In this document: positions 24,798-33,847 of the stretch, in pieces
How positions within the stretch are numbered: the stretch's first letter is position 1
Layout: each line of letters opens with the position of its first letter
NCBI RefSeq assembly: GCF_025753855.1
Contig: NZ_JAOWPT010000005.1
Location: forward strand, 62,001 to 126,000
Length of the DNA: 64,000 bases
DNA from: Mesorhizobium sp. ZC-5
GTDB taxonomy: Bacteria; Pseudomonadota; Alphaproteobacteria; Rhizobiales; Rhizobiaceae
Direction: 5' to 3'
The notes under the pieces: model-generated
Seen by the model: the letters and a program-made list of their open reading frames with translations, nothing else
The model's database searches: none
Told to the model about the DNA's origin: nothing
Translations under genes and position numbers: made by a program

Positions 24798-25541
24798 TCA
24801 GCGGCCATCGACGTGGAGCAATAGTGTCCGTTTCTTCATCCATACCAGGGCGGCATAGACCAGGAATCCAGCGGCAAGGAATGCGATCCAAGCGCCATCA
24901 AGACCTGGCTGTGCCTCGGTGAGGTATTCGCGCGCCTGATCCAGCACGAAAAGCGACGCGAGAATGGAGAGCATGCTCGAATGCTCTCGCTTCAACACGG
25001 TGCGGAAGGAAAAAGGCAGTTCCGGCCGCTTCCAGCTGGAGAGGCGGGGAAAGAATGCCGGAACCTTCCTCGCCCATGCCAGATAGGTTTCGCCGAACTT
25101 TTCGGTCAGGAAGCGCTCTTCCGCCGCGATGATCCGCTCCAGATAGACGATCAGGAACAAAAACATGACGAGCGACAGAGAAAGACTTTGGGTGAACATC
25201 GTCACCCCCATGATCGTCACGGCGTTGCCGAGATAGAGCGGGTTGCGGGTGACCGAATACATGCCGGTCGTATTGAGCGATTCGGCGATCTGACGGCGCG
25301 TGTTGCGACCGGACGTGCCACCTGGAATGAAGCCGGCGGCAAGCGCGCGAATGCCAAGCCCGGCGAAAGCGATCGCGATACAGAACGCTTCGTACAATTC
25401 GTCAGCCCATGGACCGAAATATGTTTCCACGGGTTCCGGCTGACTGATCGTCAGCAGGATCATCGGCGCGAAACCCAGAAGAACGTAGCTGCGCCAACGG
25501 AAGAACCAGCTTCCCTGCCGCACAAGTGAATCGGTGATCAT
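24798..25541 (-). CDS. isoprenylcysteine methyltransferase-like membrane protein
   Basis: A 247-residue integral membrane protein with about five hydrophobic segments. The central part (LNTTGMYSVTRNPLYLGNAVTIMGVTM, then YLERIIAAEERFLTEKFGETYLAWARKVPAFFP) is the SAM-binding core shared by ICMT, NnrU-like and phospholipid methyltransferases: the RNPLYLG and EERFL...YxxW motifs. The start is set at the ATG after TTTGGAGATTTCC; longer in-frame sequence lacks support. The methyl acceptor, lipid or small molecule, is unknown. It is convergent with the GNAT gene and divergent from the next. Confidence 0.8.
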   Translation of the reverse strand: MITDSLVRQGSWFFRWRSYVLLGFAPMILLTISQPEPVETYFGPWADELYEAFCIAIAFAGLGIRALAAGFIPGGTSGRNTRRQIAESLNTTGMYSVTRNPLYLGNAVTIMGVTMFTQSLSLSLVMFLFLIVYLERIIAAEERFLTEKFGETYLAWARKVPAFFPRLSSWKRPELPFSFRTVLKREHSSMLSILASLFVLDQAREYLTEAQPGLDGAWIAFLAAGFLVYAALVWMKKRTLLLHVDGR

Positions 25542-25711
25542 GGAAATCTCCAAAAGCGGAACGTTCAACTGGGCCCAGATTCTGGCCGAAATTGCGGCCA
25601 GCCGCGGGATGTTGCTCAAATTGCCGCAGCGATGCCGGAAGGCATCTCGAAAATCCTCCCCGAAGCGGCTAACGACGGCAGTGCTGAAACACGTTGAAGG
25701 AATCACCGTCC

Positions 25712-26191
25712 GTGGCCAAAGACCATACCGCCAGCCTCGCGATCAGGCTTGCCCAGCGTGCCGACCTGGAAGCGCTGATCGAGATTTTTGCCGCCGACGA
25801 TGTCGGCGGCCACGGCGATACCAACAATCCGGACGCTCTGCCGGCCTATCAGGCGGCATTCGACAGGATCGCCGCCAATCCTTTCGACACACTATATGTC
25901 GCGGAACTGGATGGCGTGGTGGTCGGTACGTTCCAGATGACGCTCGGGACGTCGCTTGCCTCGCGCGGCGCTTCCTACCTGACGATCGGCGCGGTGCAGA
26001 CGCGCGCCGACAAACGCGGTCTGGGCATCGGCGCCGAGATGATGCGCTATGCGATCGAGCGAGGCCGGGAGGCGGGGGCAATGTCCATCAAGCTGACCTC
26101 AAACAACGATCGCGGCGACGCACACCGTTTCTACAAGCGGCTGGGCTTCAAGCAGAGCCATGCCGGGTTCAAGATGAAGCTCCGGGATTAG
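25712..26191 (+). CDS. GNAT family N-acetyltransferase
   Basis: A ~159-residue GNAT. The acetyl-CoA motif is TIGAVQTRADKRGLGIGAEMMRYAIERGREAG (about residues 96-127), then IKLTSNNDRGDAHRFYKRLGFKQSHAGFKMKL, the usual C-terminal half. A GTG start behind AAGGAATCACC is preferred over a TTG six codons earlier. Its last 23 bases overlap the 3' end of the next gene on the opposite strand. Resistance-type or metabolic substrates are both possible. Confidence 0.82.
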   Translation: MAKDHTASLAIRLAQRADLEALIEIFAADDVGGHGDTNNPDALPAYQAAFDRIAANPFDTLYVAELDGVVVGTFQMTLGTSLASRGASYLTIGAVQTRADKRGLGIGAEMMRYAIERGREAGAMSIKLTSNNDRGDAHRFYKRLGFKQSHAGFKMKLRD

Positions 26192-26666
26192 CAATTGAAC
26201 GCGCTTCTTCCTCGGCGATCCGACCGATGTAAACGGTAAAGTCCGGGTCTTCACCAGGCAGCAGTTGCGGGAGATTCTGGCGAAAATCCTCACGCCGGCA
26301 CCATTCGCGCATGAAATCCTCCCATGAACGCCAGCGCCTTGCCTCGCGCACCGTCATCGTGTCCTTGTAAGCGAACACATAGGCGCGCTCGAAAAGTGCG
26401 ACGAGGATACCGAACATGGCGAGCATGCGCTCACGTTGATCCTCGCTGAGATTTGGCGTGGCGGTACTCGATTGCAGCTTCAGGTCGGGATTGTCTAGCG
26501 TGAGTTTCAGGAAATCCGTATAGCCGTCGGAAAGCAGCTGGTAGATTTCCTCCTCTTCGGTCTCACGCTGCTTGCGCTTTTCGTGGAAGAAAATGAAGAT
26601 CGCGAGCGGCAGGCCGACCACAGTCACGATGTAGCTCAGCAACTCCCAGACCTGCATCATTTCCAT
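26169..26666 (-). CDS. membrane-anchored protein, unknown function
   Basis: A ~165-residue protein with one N-terminal transmembrane helix (about residues 8-26, LLSYIVTVVGLPLAIFIFF), then a charged helical region HEKRKQRETEEEEIYQLLSDGYTDFLKLTLDNPDL and a cytosolic domain with ERAYVFAYKDTMTVREARRWRSWEDFMREWCRR. A weak AGGA precedes the chosen ATG; an in-frame ATG nine codons upstream is an alternative. I recognise only a general likeness to membrane-anchored DUF4760-type proteins. It overlaps the convergent GNAT gene by 23 bases. Confidence 0.6.
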   Translation of the reverse strand: MEMMQVWELLSYIVTVVGLPLAIFIFFHEKRKQRETEEEEIYQLLSDGYTDFLKLTLDNPDLKLQSSTATPNLSEDQRERMLAMFGILVALFERAYVFAYKDTMTVREARRWRSWEDFMREWCRREDFRQNLPQLLPGEDPDFTVYIGRIAEEEARSIANPGASS

Positions 26667-26815
26667 TGGCGATATCCTGGCGCGGATGCGCATGACCTTA
26701 TGTGGAACAGCGACCGCTGCCAATCGCCGCGGCGAGGCAGTCAGCCCCTTGCCACGGGCGTCGGCGGACGCCATAAGGCGGTAAGCTGGAACCCGCGCCG
26801 TCGCGAGGAAAGACC

Positions 26816-27211
26816 ATGAAATTCCTGACCCAGTTCTTCACCTGGTGGAACGGCCAGACACTCGGCACCCGTTTTCACACATGGCGCTACGGCACCGAAG
26901 TCGGCCATGACGAATTCGGTAACATCTACTACGAGGGCGGCAAGGATTCGGAAGGCCGCACCCGGCGCTGGGTGATTTACAACGGCTATTCGGAGGCTTC
27001 GATGATTCCGCCCGGCTGGCATGGCTGGATGCACCACCGCGTCGACACGCCACCGGCCAAGGAAGATTACAAGCCGCGCGAATGGCAGAAGCCGCACGAG
27101 CCGAATTTCACCGGTACGCCTGCCGCCTACCGGCCGAAGGGGTCGGTGCTAACCAATGAACAGCGGCCGCGCGTCACCGGCGATTACGACGCCTGGACGC
27201 CGGGTAATTGA
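26816..27211 (+). CDS. NADH:ubiquinone oxidoreductase subunit NDUFA12-like
   Basis: A 131-residue homologue of the mitochondrial complex I accessory subunit NDUFA12 (B17.2), characteristic of alphaproteobacteria. Recognisable blocks are FFTWWNGQTLGTRFHTWRYG, VGHDEFGNIYYEGG, RRWVIYNGYSEASMIPPGWHGWMHHRVD and the C-terminal KPHEPNFTGTPAAYRPKGS. It binds complex I at the peripheral-arm junction; it is not catalytic. GAGGAAAG provides the ribosome-binding site. The DUF2155 gene follows on the same strand, as in many rhizobia. Confidence 0.93.
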   Translation: MKFLTQFFTWWNGQTLGTRFHTWRYGTEVGHDEFGNIYYEGGKDSEGRTRRWVIYNGYSEASMIPPGWHGWMHHRVDTPPAKEDYKPREWQKPHEPNFTGTPAAYRPKGSVLTNEQRPRVTGDYDAWTPGN

Positions 27212-27331
27212 CGCTGGCGCGACGGCAGGTCCTTTGTTGCCACAATTCGCGTTTAACCGGGTTTTGTGCATGGTGCGGTGACACTGCCCATTCGGCGAAA
27301 CCTGATTCGGGTGCAACTTCCGGTACATTTG

Positions 27332-27889
27332 ATGAAAATTGACTGGCGATTTAGGAATGCGGCGCTGCTGATGGGATGCATTGCCGCCTTCTCCTTCCCC
27401 GCTGTCGGGGCGATCCACGCGCAGGAAGAAACGGCGCCGGCGGAAGACGGACTCGGACCGATCGAAATGGAGCCGTTGGAGGCCCCTCCGGCCGAACCTC
27501 CGGCTGGGGAGGCACCGCCGGCGGAAGCCGGGCCGGCCCCGGTACAGCGAATCAAGAATCCGATCGCCGAATTCGCCGGTATCGACAAGATCACCGGCCG
27601 CATCATCACCTTCGACGTCTATATCGACGAGACGGTGCAGTTCGGCGCGCTGCAGGTGACGCCGCGGGTGTGCTATTCGCGGCCGAAGGAGGAAGAACCC
27701 AAGACCGATTCCTTCGTCGAGGTCGACGAGATCACTCTCGACCGCAAGATCCAGCGCATTTTCACCGGCTGGATGTTTGCCGAAAGCCCCGGCCTCAATG
27801 CCGTGGAGCACGCCGTCTATGACGTCTGGCTGAAGGCCTGCAAGCAGAAGTCGGACGTGCCGCCGCCGGAAGCAGCCAAAACCAACTGA
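27332..27889 (+). CDS. DUF2155 family exported protein
   Basis: A ~185-residue exported protein. The start at 27332 gives a standard signal peptide (MKIDWRFRNAALLMGCIAAFSFPAVGAIHAQ); a start 22 codons upstream would blunt it. A Pro/Glu-rich linker (about residues 35-75) precedes the DUF2155 domain: GRIITFDVYIDETVQFGALQVTPRVCYSRP...EVDEITLDRKIQRIFTGWMFAESPGLNAVEHAVYDVWLKACK, with two conserved Cys likely in a disulfide. The family is periplasmic and of unknown function, often next to NDUFA12 and aat. Confidence 0.88.
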   Translation: MKIDWRFRNAALLMGCIAAFSFPAVGAIHAQEETAPAEDGLGPIEMEPLEAPPAEPPAGEAPPAEAGPAPVQRIKNPIAEFAGIDKITGRIITFDVYIDETVQFGALQVTPRVCYSRPKEEEPKTDSFVEVDEITLDRKIQRIFTGWMFAESPGLNAVEHAVYDVWLKACKQKSDVPPPEAAKTN

Positions 27890-27963
27890 AACATTCCGGA
27901 ACCGCGTTCCGGCTGTCTGCGTTCCATTCGAGGTTCCAACCCTCGCAGTGGAGGAGCGTTGCA

Positions 27964-28326
27964 ATGGCAACCAATCACGATGAGATTTTCGCGCTCGAGA
28001 AGGACTTCTGGACCGGCGGAGAGAAATTCTTCAAGGCACATACCGACGGCGACTGCCTCGTCGCTTTTCCGGAAATGGTCGGTGTGATGAGCAACGCCGA
28101 CCTCGCGGAAACCGCCAGGAAGCCCAATCGCTGGAAAGACCTGGAAATCGAACTCAAAGGCATCGTCGAGCCGTCCGGCGGGATCGTGCTTCTCAGTTAC
28201 GAAGCTCATGCCGTCCGTGAAGGCGGCGAACCTTACAACGCGCTGGTCAGCTCCGGTTACGTGAAGCGGGGCGATGGCTGGAAGATGATGTTCCACGCGC
28301 AGACGCCGCTGAAAGCAGTGGCCTAG
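27964..28326 (+). CDS. NTF2-like (DUF4440-type) protein
   Basis: A 120-residue soluble protein that fits the SnoaL/NTF2-like fold: an N-terminal helix (HDEIFALEKDFWTGGEKFFKAHT), a short insertion, and a beta-rich C-terminal half (GIVEPSGGIVLLSYEAHAVREGGEPYNALVSSGYVKRGDGWKMMFHAQTPL). GGAGGAG precedes the ATG. No catalytic set can be assigned; many such proteins bind small ligands. A CCGGAAC-CGC-GTTCCGG hairpin (27896-27912) stands between it and the DUF2155 gene, so it may be a separate transcript. It is convergent with aat. Confidence 0.7.
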   Translation: MATNHDEIFALEKDFWTGGEKFFKAHTDGDCLVAFPEMVGVMSNADLAETARKPNRWKDLEIELKGIVEPSGGIVLLSYEAHAVREGGEPYNALVSSGYVKRGDGWKMMFHAQTPLKAVA

Positions 28327-28336
28327 CCGTTCGAGG

Positions 28337-28948
28337 CTAGAATTCGGCTTCGCCCTGCAGCGCCGCCTCGAGCATTTTTTCATATTTGCGGCGCGGCACA
28401 TCGACGGCGCCGAAACGCTTCAGGTGGTCGGTGGTGAACTGCGTGTCGAGCAGCACGAAACCGCGCTCGTTGAGATGAGCCACCAGCCTGACCAGGCAGA
28501 CCTTCGAGGTGTCGCGTTCGCGCGAAAACATGCTTTCGCCGAAGAAGGCGCGGCCGAGCGAGACGCCGTAGAGCCCGCCGACCAGTTTTCCGTCGCGCCA
28601 GGCTTCCACCGAATGACAATTGCCGCGCATATGCAGGCCGATATAGGCCTCGCGGATCGGCGCGTTGATCCAGGTGCTTTCGCGCTCCGCGCGTTCTTCG
28701 GCGCAGGCGTCGATGACGGCGGCGAAATCATGGTCGAGGCATATTTCGAAACGGCCCTGGCGAATGGTTTTCGCAAGACTTTTCGGCACGTGCAGAGCAT
28801 TGAGCGGAATGACGCCGCGGTTTTCGGGCCGCACCCAGAAGACTTCCGGATCGTCGGCGCTTTCGGCCATCGGAAACACGCCGGATGCGTAGGCCTTCAG
28901 CAAAAGATCTGGCGGGATGCGATAACCGGGAGCGTAAGGACGGGTCAT
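28337..28948 (-). CDS. aat: leucyl/phenylalanyl-tRNA-protein transferase
   Basis: A 203-residue Aat. It adds Leu or Phe from aminoacyl-tRNA to N-terminal Arg or Lys of proteins, marking them for the ClpS/ClpAP N-end-rule path. Family motifs are clear: [93 protein letters not shown] and [28 protein letters not shown]. It is last in the block with accC and accB, 18 bases downstream of accC, a common rhizobial order. Confidence 0.95.
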   Translation of the reverse strand: MTRPYAPGYRIPPDLLLKAYASGVFPMAESADDPEVFWVRPENRGVIPLNALHVPKSLAKTIRQGRFEICLDHDFAAVIDACAEERAERESTWINAPIREAYIGLHMRGNCHSVEAWRDGKLVGGLYGVSLGRAFFGESMFSRERDTSKVCLVRLVAHLNERGFVLLDTQFTTDHLKRFGAVDVPRRKYEKMLEAALQGEAEF

Positions 28949-28966
28949 CGAACCACAGATACCGCG

Positions 28967-30310
28967 CTACTCGGCCTCCGCCAGATACTTTTCCAGCCAA
29001 TGGATGTCATAGTCGCCATTGGCGATGTCGGCATTGCCGACGAGGTCGCGGAACAGCGGTAGCGTCGTCTTGATGCCGTCGACGACGAATTCGTCGAGTG
29101 CGCGGCGCAAGCGCATCATGCATTCCACCCGGTTGCGGCCATGCACGATCAGTTTGCCGATCAGGCTGTCGTAATAGGGCGGGATCTTGTAGCCGGAATA
29201 GACGCCGCTATCGACGCGGATGCCGAGGCCACCCGGCGTGTGGAAATGGGTGATGGTACCTGGCGATGGCGCGAAGGTGCGCGGGTCCTCGGCGTTGATG
29301 CGGCATTCGATGGCGTGACCCTGGAACCGAATCTGGTCCTGCGTTACCGACAGGCCGCCTCCGGAGGCGACACGGATCTGTTCGTGGACGAGATCGATGC
29401 CGGTGATCGCTTCGGTGACCGGATGCTCGACCTGCAGGCGGGTGTTCATCTCGATGAAATAGAACTCGCCGTTCTCGTACAGGAACTCGATGGTGCCGGC
29501 GCCGGAATAGCCGAGGTCGGCGATCGCCTTGGAGCAGGTTGTGCCGATCCTGTCGCGCTCCTCGGCGTTGAGGGCAGGTGAGTTCGCCTCTTCCCAGACC
29601 TTCTGGTGGCGGCGCTGCAGGGAGCAGTCGCGCTCGCCGAGATGGATCGCCTTGCCGGCGCCGTCGCCGACGATCTGCACCTCGATATGGCGGGGCTTTT
29701 CCAGGTATTTCTCGATGTAGACGGCGTCGTCGCCGAAGGCCGCACCAGCCTCGGAGCGGGCGGTTGCCAGGGCGATCTCGAGGTCTTCCTCGCTGCGCGC
29801 GACCTTCATGCCGCGGCCGCCGCCGCCGGCCGACGCCTTGATGATGACGGGATAGCCGATTTCGGCGGCGATGCGCTTGGCTTCGCGCTCCTCGGTGACG
29901 GCACCGTCGGAGCCCGGCACGACCGGAATGCCCAGGCGCTTGGCGGTGCGCTTGGCCTCGATCTTGTCGCCCATGATGCGGATATGGTCGCCGGAGGGGC
30001 CGATGAAGGTGATGTTGTGGGCGGCCAGGATGTCGGCGAACTTCGCGTTCTCCGACAGGAAGCCATAGCCCGGGTGGACGGCATCGGCGCCGGTGATCTC
30101 GCAGGCCGCAACGATCTGGTGGATGTTCAGATAGCTGTCGCGCGACGGCGGCGGGCCGATGCAGACGCTTTCGTCGGCGAGCCTGACATGCATGGCGTCG
30201 GCGTCGGCGGTCGAATGGACGACGACCGTCTGGATACCGAGCTCCTTGGCGGCGCGCAGCACCCGAAGGGCGATTTCGCCGCGATTGGCGATCAGGATTT
30301 TCTGGAACAT
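28967..30310 (-). CDS. accC: acetyl-CoA carboxylase, biotin carboxylase subunit
   Basis: A 447-residue ATP-grasp enzyme that carboxylates biotin on AccB, the first half reaction of acetyl-CoA carboxylase. Visible are MFQKILIANRGEIALRVLRAAKELGI, HPGYGFLSENAKF, the ATP-binding Gly loop KASAGGGGRGMKVA, EKYLEKPRHIEVQIVGDG, RDCSLQRRHQKVWEEA and the C-terminal GIRVDSGVYSGYKIPPYYDSLIGKLIVHG. Length matches AccC. It follows accB by 21 bases in the same operon; the carboxyltransferase genes accA and accD lie elsewhere. Confidence 0.96.
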   Translation of the reverse strand: MFQKILIANRGEIALRVLRAAKELGIQTVVVHSTADADAMHVRLADESVCIGPPPSRDSYLNIHQIVAACEITGADAVHPGYGFLSENAKFADILAAHNITFIGPSGDHIRIMGDKIEAKRTAKRLGIPVVPGSDGAVTEEREAKRIAAEIGYPVIIKASAGGGGRGMKVARSEEDLEIALATARSEAGAAFGDDAVYIEKYLEKPRHIEVQIVGDGAGKAIHLGERDCSLQRRHQKVWEEANSPALNAEERDRIGTTCSKAIADLGYSGAGTIEFLYENGEFYFIEMNTRLQVEHPVTEAITGIDLVHEQIRVASGGGLSVTQDQIRFQGHAIECRINAEDPRTFAPSPGTITHFHTPGGLGIRVDSGVYSGYKIPPYYDSLIGKLIVHGRNRVECMMRLRRALDEFVVDGIKTTLPLFRDLVGNADIANGDYDIHWLEKYLAEAE

Positions 30311-30331
30311 TTTCCGGCGCCCGATCCCTAT

Positions 30332-30802
30332 CTACTCGATGACGACCAGCGGCTCGCCATATTCGACGGGCTGGCCATCCTCGAACAGGATGGCGGTGAC
30401 GGTGCCGGCGCGCGGCGAGGGGATCTGGTTCATCGTCTTCATGGCTTCGATGATCAGCAAGGTCTGGCCCTCGCGCACCTGCTGGCCGACTTCGATGAAC
30501 GGCTTGGCGTCGGGCGATGGGGAAGCATAGGCGGTGCCGACCATTGGCGACGGCACGGCATTCTTTGACGGATCGGAAGGTGCCGCGGCGGGCGCCGCGG
30601 CTTGCGCGGCGGCACTGGACTGGCCCGGGAAGACAGGCGCTGCCGGGGCCGCGGCGAAAGCCTGAACGGCTGCCGACTGCCGCGACACACGCACCCTGAG
30701 ATCGCCCTGCTCGACCTCGATCTCGGTGAGGTTGGTATCGTTCAGGATGCCCGCCAGATCGCGGATCAGCTGCTGGTCAACACCGGTTTTCTTTATCGAC
30801 AT
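30332..30802 (-). CDS. accB: acetyl-CoA carboxylase biotin carboxyl carrier protein
   Basis: A ~156-residue BCCP. It begins [41 protein letters not shown], has an Ala/Pro-rich flexible linker (about residues 45-75) and a C-terminal biotinyl domain with the EAMKTMNQI motif, Lys being the biotin site, and the [15 protein letters not shown] thumb region. The chosen ATG has AGGGA 10 bases upstream; a further in-frame start would overlap aroQ. It is co-transcribed with accC and probably with aroQ. Confidence 0.95.
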   Translation of the reverse strand: MSIKKTGVDQQLIRDLAGILNDTNLTEIEVEQGDLRVRVSRQSAAVQAFAAAPAAPVFPGQSSAAAQAAAPAAAPSDPSKNAVPSPMVGTAYASPSPDAKPFIEVGQQVREGQTLLIIEAMKTMNQIPSPRAGTVTAILFEDGQPVEYGEPLVVIE

Positions 30803-30837
30803 ACGAGGCGGTCCCTTGTGTTTTTCTTGGTGCCCGG

Positions 30838-31272
30838 TCAAAGCCGGGCGGCCAGCGCCCGCAGCGCCAGGATGTATCCAAGCGGGCCGAAGCCGCAGAT
30901 CATCCCGACGGCAACCGGAGCGACCATGGATACATGGCGAAAAGCTTCGCGCGCGTGAATGTTGGAAAGATGTACCTCGACGACGGGAACCGGCTGGATC
31001 GCCCGGATCGCATCATGGATGGCGATCGAGGTGTGGGTGTAGGCGCCGGCATTGAGGACAACACCCGCCGCCTTGTCGCCGGCTTCCTGGATCCAGTCGA
31101 CAAGCGCGCCTTCGTGGTTCGACTGGCGGAAATCGACCGCAAGCCCGAGTTCCGCAGCGGCCGTCTTGCACTCCTCTTCGACCCCGGCAAGCGTCTTGCC
31201 GCCATAGATGCCGGGCTCGCGCTTGCCGAGTGCGTTGAGGTTGGGACCGTTGAGGATGAAGACAGTTTTCAA
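30838..31272 (-). CDS. aroQ: type II 3-dehydroquinate dehydratase
   Basis: A 144-residue type II dehydroquinase of the shikimate pathway, converting 3-dehydroquinate to 3-dehydroshikimate. Active-site blocks are [24 protein letters not shown] (catalytic Tyr in GIYGG), [34 protein letters not shown] and [14 protein letters not shown] (Ser/His region). Length is exactly typical of dodecameric AroQ. It lies 35 bases upstream of accB on the same strand; the aroQ-accB-accC order is conserved in many proteobacteria. Confidence 0.95.
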   Translation of the reverse strand: MKTVFILNGPNLNALGKREPGIYGGKTLAGVEEECKTAAAELGLAVDFRQSNHEGALVDWIQEAGDKAAGVVLNAGAYTHTSIAIHDAIRAIQPVPVVEVHLSNIHAREAFRHVSMVAPVAVGMICGFGPLGYILALRALAARL

Positions 31273-31404
31273 TATGGAACCTTTCGACGCCGAGATGATC
31301 CCGGCGCGACGGAACTTCTATAATCGGCATAATCCGCCGCGGAAAGAGCGCACGCGGCTTCTTGTGCTGTCCACAGCCCGTGAATCAGGCGGCGAAACCG
31401 GAAA

Positions 31405-32214
31405 TCAGCAAGTTGCTTCCCCGCAAGTCCGCACCGCCTTGATCTTTTCGGCGAGCACTTCCTGTCCGAGTGCCCCGAACACCACTTCGTTGCCGACCAC
31501 GTAGGAGGGCGTGCCGGTGATGGCGAGCTTGTTGGCGAGGTCGTAGGTCTTGCCGAAAGCATCGATGATCGCGGGGTCCTTCATTTCCTCGCGCAGCTTC
31601 GCCTCGTCGGCGCCGAGCGACACCGCGAGCTTGACGGCGCTGGCTTCGCCCGCCCGGCCTGGACCGCCGAGTAGCTGATCGTGGAATTCGGCGTATTTTT
31701 CCGGCATCAGTTTGCGGAAGGCCATGGAAACGACGTGGGCTTTTTGCGAATCCGGTCCCAGAATCGGGAATTCCTTCAGGACGAACCGCAAGTTCGGGTC
31801 GGCCTCGGTGAGCGCCCGCATGTCCTCGATGGCGCGTTTGCAGTAGCCGCAATTGTAATCATAGAACTCGACAATGGTGACGTCGCCCTTCGGATTGCCG
31901 ACGACGCCGTCAAATTCCGAATTGAAGATATCGTCCCTGGCGTCATCGATGACGGCAAGGGCGGCGACGCGCTGTTCCTCCTTCTGCTTGACGTCGAGCG
32001 CCTGCTGGACCTCGAGCAGCAGTTCGGGATTGGCGAGCAGGTACTCCCGGACAATGGTTTCGACCTGCTTGCGGTCGAGGGTAGCGGCGGGCGCCGCGGT
32101 CTGCGGCGTTTCCTGCGCCACAGCGGGCGTCTCACCGCCGCCGATGAGGCTGAAAGCCATGACGCCAAGGGTGATCGCAACAGCGGCGCTGCCCAGCAAG
32201 GTTGTCTTTTTCAT
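31405..32214 (-). CDS. DsbA-family periplasmic thiol-disulfide oxidoreductase
   Basis: A 269-residue exported thioredoxin-fold protein of the DsbA/Com1 (27-kDa outer-membrane protein) group. A signal peptide covers residues 1-~28 (LLGSAAVAITLGVMAFSLIGGG); an N-terminal helical part (TAAPAATLDRKQVETIVREYLLANPELLLEVQQALD) precedes the domain with active-site YDYNCGYCKRAIEDM (CGYC) and the cis-Pro stretch ITGTPSYVVGNEVVFG. It probably forms or isomerises disulfides in the periplasm. It sits between aroQ and the M48 protease gene on one strand. Confidence 0.9.
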   Translation of the reverse strand: MKKTTLLGSAAVAITLGVMAFSLIGGGETPAVAQETPQTAAPAATLDRKQVETIVREYLLANPELLLEVQQALDVKQKEEQRVAALAVIDDARDDIFNSEFDGVVGNPKGDVTIVEFYDYNCGYCKRAIEDMRALTEADPNLRFVLKEFPILGPDSQKAHVVSMAFRKLMPEKYAEFHDQLLGGPGRAGEASAVKLAVSLGADEAKLREEMKDPAIIDAFGKTYDLANKLAITGTPSYVVGNEVVFGALGQEVLAEKIKAVRTCGEATC

Positions 32215-32266
32215 CGTTCCGATCTCCAGGCCTTTGCCGGTTGGTCGCAATACGCGACCAAAAGGT

Positions 32267-33673
32267 TCACTTCTTTTTCTTGCCGGTCTGCCGGTAGTTT
32301 ATGATGTCCTGGGCCCGAACCCAGCCGGGGCTGCCGCGCTTGAATTTCATCTGCGACCGCGCAGCGAAGATCTTAGCATCCTGATAGTTGCCACTGTAAT
32401 AATGGCCTTCCGCCAGGGCAAGTTCCGCTGACGCCTCGTCGCCAAGCTGGCCGTAGGCCTGAGCGAGATACTGGTATCCGGCGACATTCTGGCGATCGCG
32501 GTCGAGACCCTTCTGCAACTCGCCGACCGCCTTGCGCACGAGATCGGGCTTGCCGGTCGCCAGCAACGCCTGGCCGTAGCCGACCTGCAAGGTTCCCGAC
32601 TTCACCGGGTCGAGCTTCATCGCCCGGGCATAAGCCTCGGCGGCCTCCGCCGGGCGGTTGGCCTTCATCAGCGAATCGGCGCGCAGTTCCTGGAAATACG
32701 GGTTCTTCGGCTGCGCCTTGATCAGCGCGTCGGCCTTGGTGATGGCTGTGCGCGGGTTGCCGAAAAGATAGGCCGAAAGCGCTTCGGCGTAAGTCGCCGC
32801 AAGGCCGCCGCGTTCGCCGCGGAACAGCCGCGAAGCCGCCGCCTGGCCTTGTGTGAAGACGGCGATCTTGGCCCGCATGAGGTCGTGCCGTTGCTGCAGC
32901 GTCGGCGAATCTTTCTCGTTGTAATAAGGGCTCGATTCGGCCAGCGTCTGCAGGTTAGCAATGCGGTCGCGCGGCGCAGGATGGCTGACTTGATAAGGAT
33001 CGACCCTGGCGCCCGACAGCGACAGTGCCGACTGGAAACGCTGGAAAGTCTTCAACATGCCCTTGGCCGACTGGCCCGTGGCATTGAGATAGGTGATGGC
33101 GGACCGGTCGGCCGTGACCTCTTCCGTGCGCTGGTAGCCAAGCAAACCACGGCGGGCAAACTCGCCGCCGCCTGCGGCGACGCCTGCACCCGCCTGCGCC
33201 AGTTCGCCTGAATTCGACGCTGCACCTGCCACGACCGCGCCGACACCGAGCAGGCCGGCGACGATGGCCATGGTCTGCGCCCGTTCGAGCTGTTCGCGCA
33301 GCCGCTCCTGGTGGCCGCCGGCGATGTGGCCCGCCTCATGCGCCAGGACGCCGATGATCTCGTTGGGGGTCTCGGCCATCAACAGCGCGCCGGTGTTGAT
33401 GAAGATGCGGCGACCGGCGACGAACGCGTTGAAGCGACGGTCGTTGACCAGGATGATCTCGATGTTGGACTTCGACAGTCCGGCAGCGCCGAGGATGGGC
33501 CGCGCATAGTCGCGCACCAGCGCCTCGATCTCGGCGTCGCGTACGATAGACACGCCTTTTTGCGCCGTTGCGACCGTCGGCGTAGCCGTCAGCAGCGGCA
33601 GTGCCACGGCAAAGGCGGTCGCGGTTTTCAGCGCGATCGCGAACGTGGCGGACAGGATCGATCTGGTCGGCAT
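32267..33673 (-). CDS. M48-family metalloprotease with TPR repeats (BepA/YfgC-like)
   Basis: A ~468-residue exported protein. A signal peptide is followed by the M48 domain with the zinc motif VLAHEAGHIAGGHQERL (HEAGH) and the third ligand in the RTEEVTADRSAITYL stretch (Glu/Asp). The C-terminal half (about residues 300-450) is made of TPR-like helices (EALSAYLFGNPRTAITKADALIKAQPKNPYFQELRADSL). This is the plan of BepA/YfgC, which degrades or assembles outer-membrane proteins. Start not certain, since neither ATG (33673 or 33721) has a strong ribosome-binding site. First gene of the run toward aat. Confidence 0.88.
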   Translation of the reverse strand: MPTRSILSATFAIALKTATAFAVALPLLTATPTVATAQKGVSIVRDAEIEALVRDYARPILGAAGLSKSNIEIILVNDRRFNAFVAGRRIFINTGALLMAETPNEIIGVLAHEAGHIAGGHQERLREQLERAQTMAIVAGLLGVGAVVAGAASNSGELAQAGAGVAAGGGEFARRGLLGYQRTEEVTADRSAITYLNATGQSAKGMLKTFQRFQSALSLSGARVDPYQVSHPAPRDRIANLQTLAESSPYYNEKDSPTLQQRHDLMRAKIAVFTQGQAAASRLFRGERGGLAATYAEALSAYLFGNPRTAITKADALIKAQPKNPYFQELRADSLMKANRPAEAAEAYARAMKLDPVKSGTLQVGYGQALLATGKPDLVRKAVGELQKGLDRDRQNVAGYQYLAQAYGQLGDEASAELALAEGHYYSGNYQDAKIFAARSQMKFKRGSPGWVRAQDIINYRQTGKKKK

Positions 33674-33847
33674 GGCGGCAATCACTGGTAGATGAGCAGG
33701 ACGGCGATGAAAAGACTGCATGCGAGGGATCATGAACTTGTGATCCCCACATCATTCGGGCATTTGTGCGGCGTTGCATGCGCCAAGCGCGCCAGCCGCC
33801 GCAATATTCCGGCGGATCGGGCAAACCAGGGCAGAAAAGGTTTACGC